Shown piece by piece: positions 11,256-22,016 of a DNA stretch of 64,000 nt. This DNA is from Camellia lanceoleosa (taxonomy: Eukaryota > Streptophyta > Magnoliopsida > Ericales > Theaceae), in NCBI GenBank assembly GCA_025200525.1, contig CM045763.1, positions 158,168,246 through 158,232,245 on the forward strand, read 5' to 3'. Within the stretch, counting starts at the first letter, position 1. Each line of letters opens with the position of its first letter. The notes beneath the pieces are model-generated. The model was not told the DNA's origin. It did not search any database and saw only the letters and a list, made by a program, of their open reading frames with translations. A program made the position numbers and the translations under genes.

Positions 11256-13044
11256 CCCCAGGCTCTAGATTTTCAAACAAATCAAATTAATTTGTTTCAA
11301 TATTAGAATCTAAAAAACTATAAAATTTTAGGTCCAATGGTGATGTGGCAGTTCATTAACAATTAATTTTGAATTTTGATCTATATGCTTTAAATTGGAA
11401 TGTTTATAAGAACAAATAAAATCTAAAGAAGATTGTTATAATTTTAAATAAATCACCGTGTGACAATAATTAAGTAATCTAGTGCATGGATATTGGAGTA
11501 ATAATGTTCTTTTCAATTTAAAAAAAAAAAAATTATGAATGGAAACAAAATTTAAAGAGACATATACTAGTAATGAACATGTGAATAATACGTGGAATAT
11601 TTGTTTCAAGAAGCATGTGACTGAAAGGAATGAAATCCAAGCACAGAGAAAATGAATGAATTATTCAAGTTTCTATATCAGTTCATAACTATAAACATGA
11701 AGCTCAACACATATCATAAACATTATTTTAATGTATTGTTATTAGCCCTTAAAATCTCTCTTCTTTTCACATTTATTCCATTTTTAAAAAGTTAAAAAGA
11801 GTTTGAGAAAGTTACTCGGAGTTATCTTATTAGAAATAAAAACGCTGTGTTTGGTTGGGAAATTTGAAGAGTGATTTGGAAAGGGAAAGGGAAAAGATGT
11901 GTAAAACTAGGTGAAATATAGACCTGTTTTATTCACATTTCACATACTTTTTCCATTTCTCTTTCTAAATCCCTCCTCAAATTCCCTAACCAAACATAGC
12001 ATTAGTGTTCTGATCTTCACACTCAATTTTTTAACAGCTTTTCAATTATTTTTTATTTAGGCTTGATAACAATTCTGATTATTTCTCTATGCTAAAATAT
12101 TTACATTTCAGCTGCAAAAGTTTTTGACCCTACATACCATGTTAAGTTGCGAAACAACAATACTATGCATCATAACATGAACTAAAAAAATGTAATTTTG
12201 TTGATCAATTTTATTTTTAAGTGTGATTTGTATCACATAAAATTCAAATATAACACACTTCTTTTTCAAAGTACATTTTGAGAATACATGTATATAGTTT
12301 TCAGTTATGAAATCTAGACCCCCTAAAAACAATGAGGATCAAAAAAATTTGTGAATAATATTTTTTTTGTCCAAACATTTTCTTACAAAAAAATATATAG
12401 CATTATCACAAAAATATGTAACATACCACAAAATGTATAATTTTATTTTTGAATCACAAATTTTTATTACTCTATTAGAAAAAAAAAAATAGGTAACATT
12501 TGTTACAAAAATACATAATATATACCATAAAATTGCATATAAAAAAAAATACATATATATGATACACACCTTTTAAGGAGTGTGTACGATAGCATTACCC
12601 AAACATTTATAACCTATCATAATCTAACGTCTAAAGAACCAAAAAAATTACAAATAACTTTTTGAAAATTATTTATACAATGAATTTTATTAATTTTTGA
12701 AAATGGTGAGTTAGTTAGTAAAATTCATGTGAGCATACATAATAGTTCTATAACGTTATACGGGGATAATTTAAAAACTCTACTTTATTAATAAGATATC
12801 TGTTCAAATCTACATCATTATTTCATAATAAGTTTCCCAATTTTTTGAAAGTCCCAAAATTTTAACATTATTAGGCTTAATAAAACTTCATTGTCCAAAG
12901 GGTTAGTAAGAAAGAAAAATTCTTATTCAAAGGGCTAACAAATAAAAGCCTTTCTTGTTTGGAGGGTAGTAAAGATCCTAAACTTATCTAGAAAAGATAT
13001 GCAAAGAAAGTAATCAAATTTAAAATACAAAATTTGAAATGTAA
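11256..13044. other. AT-rich non-coding DNA
   Basis: Apart from the small MITE at 11842-12002 I see no gene, RNA or clear element here. The small minus-strand openings at 12108-12569 are low-complexity and lack any recognisable motif. Confidence 0.6.
11842..12002. mobile_element. 161-bp MITE, copy 1
   Basis: The ends are inverted repeats: GCTGTGTTTGGTTGGGAA on the left and, read on the other strand, GCTATGTTTGGTTAGGGAA on the right. The whole unit folds back on itself through a purine-rich arm (GGAAAGGGAAAAG) and a matching pyrimidine-rich arm. A second copy lies at 59623-59782. No clear target duplication was found, so the superfamily is not assigned. Confidence 0.7.
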
Positions 13045-14224
13045 TAGAATTAAAGGTAAATTATAAATACAACCCCGAGGCTTGTCAAAAATAAGGATCC
13101 CCCCTCTTATTCTGAAAATTATAAAAGAACTCTCATAATTTTTCATGTTACTGAACTAATAGAAGAAAAAAAAAAAATTACAATTACCAAAATGAAATAA
13201 TGACACTACCATTATTTTCATCCATCCATCTTCAAATTCTTCTCTCTATACTAGCACAATATTCTCCAACGCTCCTCGATGACACACAAAATACTTGCAG
13301 ACAATAATAACAATAGTGTTGATCAAGAGTGAGAAAGGGTGGTTCGATGATTGAGTAAAGTGGTTGATGCATCAAATTGCAAGGGATGAACACTAAACAC
13401 AAACGACAACTATGAATTTGAATACAGAGATACTCTCTCTTGAAATATATTAATTCTCCATAATAAACTCATTTGCCCTAAGGATCACAACCCCAATTTA
13501 TAATGAAAGACAAGGCCTAATTACAATAGGAAATAAATTAGGAAAGTCAATGCTTGATAGTCTTGCATAAATTAATAAATAAATAAATAAAATGAATTTT
13601 ACCAAAAATAGAAAGATTCGAGTTAAGCTCAAATCTTAGAAATATAATGAAAACTAATTTTGCTAGAAAAAATCTAGTCCCAAATAGATTCGTTTAGACC
13701 AAGTAATCAAAGAAATGTATATTTCCTAAAACGGCAAAATTGTGCAATTCATTGCCTAAACAGAATTTGGATAAAATTCATCGTACACCATGCCAACGTA
13801 ATGGGTATTGAACACGATGCCATTTTTCATGTCTCGACCGAATCTCAAGCTATTCTGAGCACATGCCATTTCACGTTTATTGGCACATTTGCCTTTCACT
13901 CTGTTTGCCCATGAGTTCTTGAAACTCTATGGCCAAACACTTTGCATCGTGGTGTTAATTTGTGAAGAGAAATGGAGAACAAGAAAGGTGAGAGAAGAAA
14001 GAGAGAAGAGAAATTAAAGTTACTATAGATATTTTTGGGGAAAAAAATGTTTTTGCTTACATCATACACTCTATTAGTTTGACTTAACTGTTAATTAATG
14101 GATGGGCTATTTGTTATGTAATTTGAAACTTTAAAGGACGGGATGTAATTTCTGAAGCATGATAAAAGAATATACATTTTTGATAAATCTCATAAGGTGT
14201 ATTTGTAATTTACTCTAAAATTAA
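13045..14224. mobile_element. Mutator-like non-autonomous element with 9-bp TSD
   Basis: Terminal inverted repeats (GGTAAATTATAAATACAACC on the left; GAGTAAATTACAAATACACC read inward from the right, with further matches such as TTGTCAAAAAT/TTATCAAAAAT) bound 13054-14215. The flanks are TAGAATTAA (13045-13053) and TAAAATTAA (14216-14224), a 9-bp duplication with one mismatch. That length is typical of Mutator-like elements. I recognise no transposase. The interior could be captured sequence but shows no familiar product. Confidence 0.6.
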
Positions 14225-14342
14225 TAAACACTATTCAATATTTACATACAAAAAATTATGTATTTTTAATAAATCTCAGATAATATATTTATAATTTACA
14301 CTAGAATTAATAAATATTATTCAATATTTACATATAAAAAAT
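14187..14342. repeat. ~83-bp tandem duplication over the MULE end
   Basis: The right terminal repeat of the preceding element plus its flank (14187-14260) is repeated imperfectly at about 14258-14342. The copies share GATAAATCTCA/AATAAATCTCA, AATTTAC, and TATTCAATATTTACATA. The duplication therefore arose after, or with, the insertion. Confidence 0.6.
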
Positions 14343-15101
14343 TGTGTAAGATTTCTCCGAAGGCCCAATAGATTTGGACTGGCCTGAGTACGTGGACCCA
14401 AAGGTTTTTTTCATAGGAGCAAGAAGTACAGAATTTCCCTTATTTGTTGAAAATGCAAAACATAGAAGAGCAATAATTATTGGGAAGGACTAGGCTTCTG
14501 TTGTTCGGACTTATGAGATCTATCATGAGTTTTATTTCGATAATTTAAATTATTTATTTTATAAAATTCTTAATATATAATATTTATATAAAAAATTATA
14601 TTGATCCGATATTCATAATTTATTCAATTTATTGTGTTTATCACCAAAATCAATGAATGATCTATTTTTAAAAATATATTAATTGTCTTTTTTCTAGAGT
14701 CAAATACAATAAATTATGATTATTAAATTGTCATAATTTTGTGTGCGAGTGATATACACAAGTCCTAAAAAACCAATAATTTGAATCATTGAAACAAACA
14801 TGTAGTGAGCTCAAACTCTCTAATCTAGATAAGGACCAGTCTTACTGTAAGGCCATTTAGGCAACGGCCTTCATAGAGAAATCAATATCGCATAATCAAA
14901 CAAGATATTAGATAAATCAATATTTATATTATATATTTATCTATCTATCTATTTATTTATACTACAATATATATATATATATTGTATTGGAGTATGAGAA
15001 TTCTCCAAACTCTTAATACTAAATTCTTACAAATTCTCTCTCTTACATGTCACCTCTCAAGTCTCCTCTCCCACTTTTCCTAATTTTTAATCATGTGTCA
15101 A
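14343..15101. other. AT-rich non-coding DNA with dispersed-repeat similarity
   Basis: No gene is seen. The part around 14520-14770 shares short phrases with 48340-48440, 57610-57720 and 58160-58290, so it is probably a degenerate dispersed repeat. TA and TATC microsatellites lie at 14935-14982. Confidence 0.45.
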
Positions 15102-15348
15102 TTATTTAAAAAAAAAAAATAATCTAAAGTCCCTCTTCCATTTTTAATAATAAAAGAGATCTATAATATTATTTTGTGATGTCTAAGGTCCTTCAACCCT
15201 ATGCACATATATCATAGATAAATTTGACTCTACCAAATCAAAACTCATTTATCTCTCTCTCTCTCTCTCTCTCAACTTCTCCATTCTCAGACCTCTCCAA
15301 TTTTGCCAAGAAATCTAATCAAAAATTGAATCAAAGTCCTCCACATGA

Positions 15349-15640
15349 ATGGCTCGTCGATTTACATCCATCCTCAAACAACTCCGCACTCGATCACTAT
15401 CACGATCCGTAACGTATATGCCCCAACCCAGAGATGGCGCTCCAAGAGCCATCATTTTGATTTTCGGTGACAGAATCAGACCTTCGGTCACCAGTGCCTT
15501 CGAGCAGGTCATGGAGGCAATGCATGTGCCGGTGCACTTCGATCGCTACCAAGTCCGAAGCGACATGAAGAACGCGTCTACAGATGTGATCGAATCGATC
15601 CGCAAGAACAAGGTGTGCTTGAAGGGAGGTTTAGGGTTTC
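15349..15640 (+). pseudogene. captured fragment of NAD-isocitrate dehydrogenase regulatory subunit
   Basis: The plus-strand frame from the ATG at 15349 reads MARRFTSILKQLRTRSLSRS, then VTYMPQPRDGAPRAIILIFG, then VTSAFEQVMEAMHVPVHFDRY and ending IRKNKVCLKGGL. This matches the N-terminus of the plant mitochondrial NAD-dependent isocitrate dehydrogenase regulatory subunit: an Arg-rich transit peptide, then the first part of the fold that sits beside the catalytic subunit in the citric acid cycle. About 97 codons remain of a protein of roughly 370. The match stops at KGG, possibly at an exon end with the start of an intron included. The frame stays open to 15690 but encodes unrelated residues. 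In the family the loop near residue 40 is usually PGDG; here it is FGDR, so decay has begun. Confidence 0.82.
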
Positions 15641-15849
15641 TGAATCTAACGGATCGGTCACTAGCTCATAGTCCTTCTTCCCCACCTTGATTACTTGATC
15701 GGATCTACAACCACGCCGGCCAAAAAGGCTCCTTCTCCACTGCTGGCAATGCCTTTGGTGTACCAGTAGCCGTCGTTGGGGCTGGTGGTCCAACCGGTGG
15801 TGTTTCCTCAAAAACGGCTGTCTCCGGTGGTGAATGATTCGTGTTTTAA

Positions 15850-16008
15850 GAGGAATTGGAGAAACAGAGGCAGATGATTGAATTGGAGAAGTAGATGATG
15901 CAATTCGCTAAAGTTTTGGAGGTTAAGAGGATGCAGTTTTTCAAGGATACTTAGGTTCAGCTTGAGAAGATCAAGCAAGCTAAGCGGTCGGGTTCGAATG
16001 GTGACAGA
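15850..16008 (+). pseudogene. captured C-terminal fragment of a trihelix (ASIL-like) transcription factor
   Basis: The plus-strand frame reads EELEKQRQMIELEK, stop, MMQFAKVLEVKRMQFFKDT, stop, VQLEKIKQAKRSGSNGD. The pattern RQM-ELEKQRMxFAKxLExQRMQxFxDTQVQLEKIK is the conserved C-terminal coiled coil of plant trihelix proteins related to ASIL1/ASIL2. Both stops are TAG where the family has CAG (Gln), so each is a single C-to-T change. The DNA-binding trihelix domain is absent. The preceding 15690-15840 is GC-rich and open (Gly/Ala/Val-rich) and may belong to the same donor gene, but I cannot confirm that. Confidence 0.7.
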
Positions 16009-16757
16009 AAATGGAATTTCTAAGTTGTGAATTTCTTTGGGTTGAGTGATTTGGAGATGGGGAATTTCTCTGATTTGTGTGAATTTCTCTAGATTGGAGA
16101 GGGAATTTTCTCTGGTTTTGATAAAATATCTCTGAATTAAAGTGAGTCCAGAGATATTCTTCCCTGGTCCAGAGAAATTCTCTGGATTTCTCTAGTTTAA
16201 ACTTAGAGAAATTTCAAAAGAACCGAATTTTGTTTCTTGGTTGTACTTAGTGCAATAATTTTGTGTATGATCTGTCTGGTGTGCATATTTCTTGAAGTGT
16301 GTCCGGCAAAATTCTTCCCTGCTAAGAATTTCTATGTGAAGTCTAGAGAAATTCTCTAGATTTCTCTAGTTTAAATTTAGAGAAATTTCAAAAGAACCGA
16401 ATTTTGTTTCTTGGTTGTACTCAGTGCCATAATTTTGTGTATAATATGTCTGGTGCACACATTTCTCTTTGTATCAGTGCTGGTGGTGGTGGTGTCGTTG
16501 TTTTGCCCCTTTGAGTTAAAAACCATAACTATTAGTTCTTTACATAATCTGGAAATTTCTCTGGATAGAAACACATAATTTCTCTAGGTTGGAGAAAATT
16601 TCTCTGGTTTAGAATTTCTCGAGGAAGTCCAGAGGAATTCTTTAGATGAAATTTCTCTGGATCAAATTGATGGACCTTAGACATTATGAAAATATTAGAT
16701 GTCCTTTATGTTATAAAATCTTAATATTAGGGACCCTAAAAAAAATCCTTATTTTAA

Positions 16758-18319
16758 TCTCAAAAGCCAAATGGATTATATATATATTTAGATAAAATGA
16801 TAACTACTTAGATATAAACAACAAATATTTAGATATGAACAACAAAGAAGTAGAGATAAAAACATAAAAAATAAAATAAAATAAAAAGATAACTATTCAA
16901 ATTTCAACCAATAATATAAAGAGCCAAATAAAAGATTAAAAATTTAACTAAATAAAAAATATTATGAGTCAATTAATTTTAAAAATAAAAATTTTACTAT
17001 TTCTATATGAACAATTAAAAAAAAAATTAAATAAAAAGGGAAAATAATTTTTAAAATAAAAAGATAATTATTTATATATGAACAACAAAAAAAATAGAGA
17101 TAAAAATATATACATATATATATATATATCTATTTAGACTTGAATTGAAAAATTAAAATTCAAATAAAAGATAAAAAAATATTTAAATAAAAAAGATTAA
17201 AATTGAGATATAAATTCCAAAAATATCATAAATTTTTTAACAATCTATATGTACCTTATGTGAGTTTGTTGTAGAATTATAATATATTTCAGCTTAATCT
17301 TTTTTTTAAAAAAATTCAAGTTGAACTTAATATTTTATCTTTTAAAATCATCAATTAATTATCCATATAAATTTTAAATATAATAAAAGTTCATACATAA
17401 AATTTTAAATAAAACATAGAAAACATTTAAATAAAAAATATTAAGATTGAGATATAAGTCCCAAAAAGATGATAAATTTTTTGACGATCTATATTTACCT
17501 TCTGTGAGTTTGTTGTAAAATTCCCATATATTTCAGCTTAATCTTTTTAATTTTTTAAATAAAAAGATAACTATTTATATATGAATGACAAAAAAATAGA
17601 AATGAAAAAAAATATACAAAAATAAAAATATAACTATTTAGATTTGAACTGCAAAATGGAAATTCAAATAAAAGATAACAAAATATTTAAATAAAAAATA
17701 TGAAGATTGTGACACAAATATCCCAAAAAGAAGATAATTTTTTTAACGATTTATATTTATCTTTTGTTAGTTTGTTATAGAATTTCTATATATTTCAATT
17801 TAATCTTTTTAAAGTTCATCTTTAAGTTGAATTTAATATTTAATATTTTATCTTTTAAAATTATCAATTAATTATCCATATAAATTTTAAATATGATAGA
17901 ATTCCATATATATCTTTTATCTAAACATAATCTTTTCAATAAAAACAAGTTCCTGCAAAACGAACCACGAACAGAAGATTGGAAGGAAAAACAATAAATA
18001 TTGAGCTATTTCTGATCCTTGCCTAAAAATCTTAAGTATTTGCTTTACGTTGAAATGTGTATTTGCTTGAGTTTTTGTATTTGTGTGAAAGTGAGTTTAT
18101 GTAAATGGATATTATTATTTTATTTTAATTTTTTTTTACAATCTATATTTTTCCTTCTTTCTTTCTTTTTGCTAATAATGTGTCATTTAATTGAGATTTT
18201 ATTTTATTTTATTTATTTTTTTAAAGTGCTACTATTATCAACTTATAACTTTCTCACTTATTGACTATTTGTGTTTAATTTTATTTTATTTTTTGGTTCG
18301 GTTGATTTTTTTATTGTTG
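16758..18319. repeat. AT-rich DNA with three ~250-bp imperfect tandem copies
   Basis: A block marked by CAATCTATATGTACC, GTGAGTTTGTTGTAGAATT and TTTCAGCTTAATCTTTTT occurs near 17190-17310, 17420-17545 and 17690-17815. Copies 1 and 3 also share a longer downstream segment (ATCAATTAATTATCCATATA). No coding content is seen. The opening at 18019-18264 is low-complexity. Confidence 0.55.
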
Positions 18320-19312
18320 ATTATTGTCACGATCCAAACCTGTCTCTAAGGGTTTAGCATCGTAACCTGTCAGTAATCCGTGAATACCAAAGGCTTGCTT
18401 AATAGTAAAAAGAATAATTCAATACAAAAGAGGCTAGCGGAAGCCAATCAATAAAAAAAAAAAAAAAAAAAAGATGTCCAATGAGTTTTGAAAATTTGAA
18501 TAGAAAGAGACTTTTATGAACATATTCACATATATATACATATCAAAAACACATATCATGCAGGTTAGGGATTCAATCCCTACACCATAACTGTACAACC
18601 AAGTCTTAAACATTCGATACATAACAGAGACAAAAGGGTGAATCAGGAACACCCCAAAAACAGCATTGGCTCGAGTAGACTTGGAACCTCGAAGTGAGGT
18701 ACAACGGTTGGCTGGACAAAACATGAGCTTAACTCGATGCTTCTAGCTTGGGTCCGGTGCCTGGCCACCAACATACATATATAAACTGTGAGCTAAAACC
18801 TAGTGAATAACAAATGTGTAAAGATGTTAAGAATGATGTCCTTACAGTCCTTAAAACAATCAATTAGCACTAAAACATTTTTAATCAATATCATTTGTCA
18901 ATCAGTCATTCAATTTGATCAAGTCGATCCATCATATTCATAGGTCATACGTGGTACATCCAATAGCAACAATACACTAGGTCTTGAAAGACCGAACAAT
19001 CAATTGATGGCTATCATACAATAATAATAGTTCCGAGATTCGGAACTGACAGAGATCTCTGTAACAATGACGATAGCAATATCAATAACAATAACAATAT
19101 GCTATGGATGCCACGAATACAGTTCAAAATAGGATCATCATTCAATCGATAAAAAGTATCATTTCAGAAAGCAATATGATTTATCAATCAGAAAATAAAT
19201 ACAATTGAACATATCTTTACAACAGTATTACTCATAGATTACTAGGCTATGGGCAGGCTAGACAGCGTCCCTAGGTGCTAAACCTACACAGTTGCAGAAC
19301 GAACAAACACAC

Positions 19313-19690
19313 TAAGGCCTCGTTTGGGAAGTGGCTATTTTAGAGGCTTTTTGGCTATTTTAGTAGGCTATTTTAGTTTTTGTGTTTGGAAAGATGAGAT
19401 GAAATTTTAGTTGAGTTGTTGTATTGAAAAGTGTGTTGAAATGATGTTTGAATTTAAAATGACAAATTTGTCCCTAAATTATAATTTCTTAAATTGATGT
19501 AAAAGGGCAAAATGGTAATTTAGCCCTTGATGTAACAATTTCCAGCTGTGACGGTGTAGGCACAGCCTACACTGTCTGAGCTACAGCCTATTTTTTTTTT
19601 TTGAAAAACTGTGAACAGTATTGGCTTTTGGGCTTATTTTGCATTTTAGGCTATAATAGCCTTAACCCACCATTCCCAAACAACGCCTAA
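19313..19690. mobile_element. Tourist-like MITE in the 3' LTR, TSD TAA
   Basis: The element is 19316-19687 (372 bp), flanked by TAA on both sides. The ends are inverted: GGCCTCGTTTGGGAAGTGG, and GGCGTTGTTTGGGAATGG read from the right. A 3-bp TAA/TTA target and GG...GTTTGGG ends point to the PIF/Harbinger (Tourist) group. The 5' LTR has the uninterrupted site at 27039-27041, which proves insertion. Related degenerate copies lie at 40374-40616 and 47640-47790. Confidence 0.9.
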
Positions 19691-19859
19691 ATTACACACT
19701 CGGGATTAATAACTTAGCCCCTATACTTGGTTTGGTGTGGTTCTATATCAATATCCTCAATTAAGATGCCTTAAACATGGCCTAGGAATGCCTAGGATGG
19801 AATGAGGATGCAAAAAATGTACTTTAGAACACTTTTTAAAATTTGTTAAAAACAGGGGT

Positions 19860-20165
19860 CTCGCTCGAGCGTGAGATCCTTCGCTCGAGTGAGCTTACCA
19901 AATAAGAGAGGTCGCTCGAGCGTAAACTCCTTCACTCGAGCGGTCTGCAAAAATGTAAAAAGTACTGGTTGCTGGAATTCTCCGCTTGATGCTCGTTCGA
20001 TGCTCGCTCGAGCGTGAGACACAGTTCCTCGCTCGAGCGTAGGTCTCGTCGCTCGAGTGTGCGTCTACACACGCAAAAAACCTGAGAGCTTGCAATTTAT
20101 GCTTGAGCCAGCATTCCGTCGCTCGAGCGAGAGTTTGAGAACAAAGGTGGTCACTTGAGCGAGGA
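19860..20165. repeat. cluster of CGCTCGAGCG palindromes in the LTR
   Basis: About eight copies of a decamer close to CGCTCGAGCG occur within 300 bp, at irregular spacing, each centred on CTCGAG. The matching cluster in the 5' LTR is at about 27200-27490. They lie upstream of where the transcript should start in minus orientation. A role as protein-binding sites is possible but unproven. Confidence 0.8.
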
Positions 20166-21174
20166 ACCCAAATTCTGAGTTTTCCAGATTTGCTCCCAAA
20201 GCTCAAACCAAGAATCAAACATGCCAAAACTCATCCTTTTGGGCCAATTTTCTGGAAAATACTTAGAAACTCATAATATCACATAATTTAAAGATCATTT
20301 CATAAAATCAAGCCCAAAGGTGTGACAATTGAACACAAATTTTAATGTAAATTTGAAGAACAATGCAAGAACATAACATGCATGAGTTCTTATGAACTCT
20401 AATGCTCCAAAGTATGACCAAATGCAAGATTGAACTCAAAAACGTGGTGAATTCTTGGATCACAACTAAAATATGGACATGCATGTGTGAATCCCATGAA
20501 GACAACTTCAAAATTTCCTTGATATGATCATGCACGTATGAATGGACTCTCAAATCAACACTTTAAGCTAATTCTTGACTCTAATCACCAATTTTTACAT
20601 GAACCATGCATGCAACAACTTAAATTCATAATTAAGAGGGTGAATTCCTACCTTAGACCTTGAATTCCCAAGTGTAGAAGCCTAATCTCTCAAGTCTTCT
20701 TCAATTTCTTCTAAGTTCAAACAAGATTCTTGTTGAATCAATTTTTCCCTACTCTCCCTCTATCTCACGGCTTGGGCAAGGAGGAGGCCAAAGATGATGT
20801 ATCAAACATGTATGAAGTATGAAAAAAGTTGGTCTTGAATTAATCCACTCAATGGCAAAAGTGTAATTAACCTAAATTCAACTAATTTAACATTGTTTAT
20901 TCTAATTTAATCATTCCAAATTGAATTTTAATTAAACCTACCATAACATTCTATAATTCCTAATTAGCATTAAAATCAAGTCAATTTCTGAATTGGTCGC
21001 CGATAAAGCTTTCAATTCGCAATTTTGTAATCAAAACACGAACATATCTTCCTATATCGAACAGATAAGATTGCAATTAAAATGACATACTCACGAAATC
21101 AATTTAAGGTTTCATCTAAATCAATTATTTATCATGCCAAATCGCGAATTAACGCTAATCAGAGGTGAGGGTTG

Positions 21175-21723
21175 TCACAGTCTTCCCTCCTTAAAAGGAG
21201 TTTGGTCCTCCAAACTCGAATTACCTTCATTTTGGAAGAACACTGGATCCAGGGGGAACAATTCAGGATATCTTTTCATCATATTGTCTTCCCTTTCCCA
21301 AGTGGCATAAACGCCACCATGGTTTTGCCAATCCACTTTCACTAATGGGATTTCCTTATTTCTCAATCTTTTGATTCGTCGGTTTACAATCTGAACATAA
21401 GTGTAATCATCACTTAACACCACACGGGTAGGCTCAATAACATGGAAGGGATCCCGAAGATAATCCCTCAACATTGAAATATGAAAAACATTATGCATAT
21501 GCTCCATTTCAGGAGGAAGCGCTACTTGGTACGCCACTGGATTAATCTTTTCAATGATTTCATACAGCTCAACATATCTCAGTGCTAGCTTACCCTTAGC
21601 CCCAAAGTGAGTCTGTCCTTTCATTGGTGTCACTTTAACAAAAACATGATCACCCACTTCATATTCCTTGTCTCGCCTTCGGACATCCGCATAACTTTTA
21701 TGTCGGCTTTGTGCGGTTTTCAA
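21175..21723 (-). pseudogene. integrase C-terminus with chromodomain (Tekay-type pol, 3' end)
   Basis: A 182-codon open segment begins KTAQSRHKSYADVRRRDKEY, then has VGDHVFVKVTPMKG and the GPF/Y-like region, then HNVFHISMLRDYL. Residues about 110-155 form the chromodomain: VNRRIKRLRNKEIPLVKVDW followed by ATWEREDNMMKRYPELF. Chromodomains of this type are thought to guide integration to modified histones. The true frame enters from upstream past a TAA and a frame change near 21730. The stop overlaps the LTR edge and the PPT. Confidence 0.88.
21180..21196 (-). promoter_or_regulatory. polypurine tract next to the 3' LTR
   Basis: On the minus strand the purine-rich AAGGAGGGAAGAC ends directly at the LTR edge TGTGACAACC. 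This is the plus-strand primer site for LTR retrotransposons. Confidence 0.8.
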
Positions 21724-21740
21724 CCTTTGTTAAATCAGTT

Positions 21741-22016
21741 TCACATTTTCTGTGGTCTTGTGAAGAATCTCGGGCCCCAGCAAATAGGAGACCGACATTT
21801 TCTTCCATATAAAGCCTCAAAAGGCGCCATACCAATGCTCGAGTGAAAACTGTTGTTGTAGGCGAATTCGGCTAAAGGTAAATGACTTTCCCAATTTCCT
21901 TGGAAATCAAGAACACACATACGCAGTAAGTCTTCCAAAGTCCGGATTGTTCTTTCTGATTGGCCATCTATCTGAGGATGGTATGCACTATTTAGTCTCA
22001 ATATGCACTTTGCCAA
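21741..22016 (-). pseudogene. integrase core, C-terminal half
   Basis: This segment has [21 protein letters not shown], which holds the catalytic Glu of the DDE triad, then [20 protein letters not shown] and [12 protein letters not shown]. It follows the two Asp residues of the preceding segment at the expected spacing after a frameshift near 22000. Integrase inserts the element cDNA into host DNA. Confidence 0.88.

Larger units (their letters stand above)
15102..16757. mobile_element. Pack-MULE 1 carrying IDH and trihelix gene fragments
   Basis: The element body is 15111-16748, flanked by TTATTTAAA (15102-15110) and TTATTTTAA (16749-16757), a 9-bp duplication with one mismatch. The roughly 90-bp ends are imperfect inverted repeats sharing GTCCCT, TAATATT and ATGTCTAAGGTCC. 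Its right end, read inverted, matches the left end of Pack-MULE 2 (28461 on) almost base for base, which confirms the boundaries. Inside are two gene fragments and, at 16020-16690, many copies of a motif around AGAGAAATTTCTCT. No transposase is present, so it would depend on an autonomous partner. Confidence 0.75.
18325..21179 (-). repeat. 3' LTR of the Tekay-type element
   Basis: It starts TGTCACGATCC and ends GGGTTGTCACA on the plus strand. Its 2855 bp include a 372-bp Tourist-like MITE at 19316-19687 that the 5' LTR lacks. It carries a cluster of CTCGAG-centred palindromes at 19860-20165. About 65 bp near 20265-20330 are deleted from the other LTR. Confidence 0.93.

Noticed and set aside
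15578..15811. Minus-strand ORF opposite the IDH and trihelix fragments
   Set aside because: Its residues are unrelated to any family I know, whereas the plus strand has clear matches.
18434..18724. 96-residue minus-strand ORF repeated at 25956-26222
   Set aside because: It is an LTR sequence present in both Tekay LTRs. The frame is not kept at its ends and no domain is visible.
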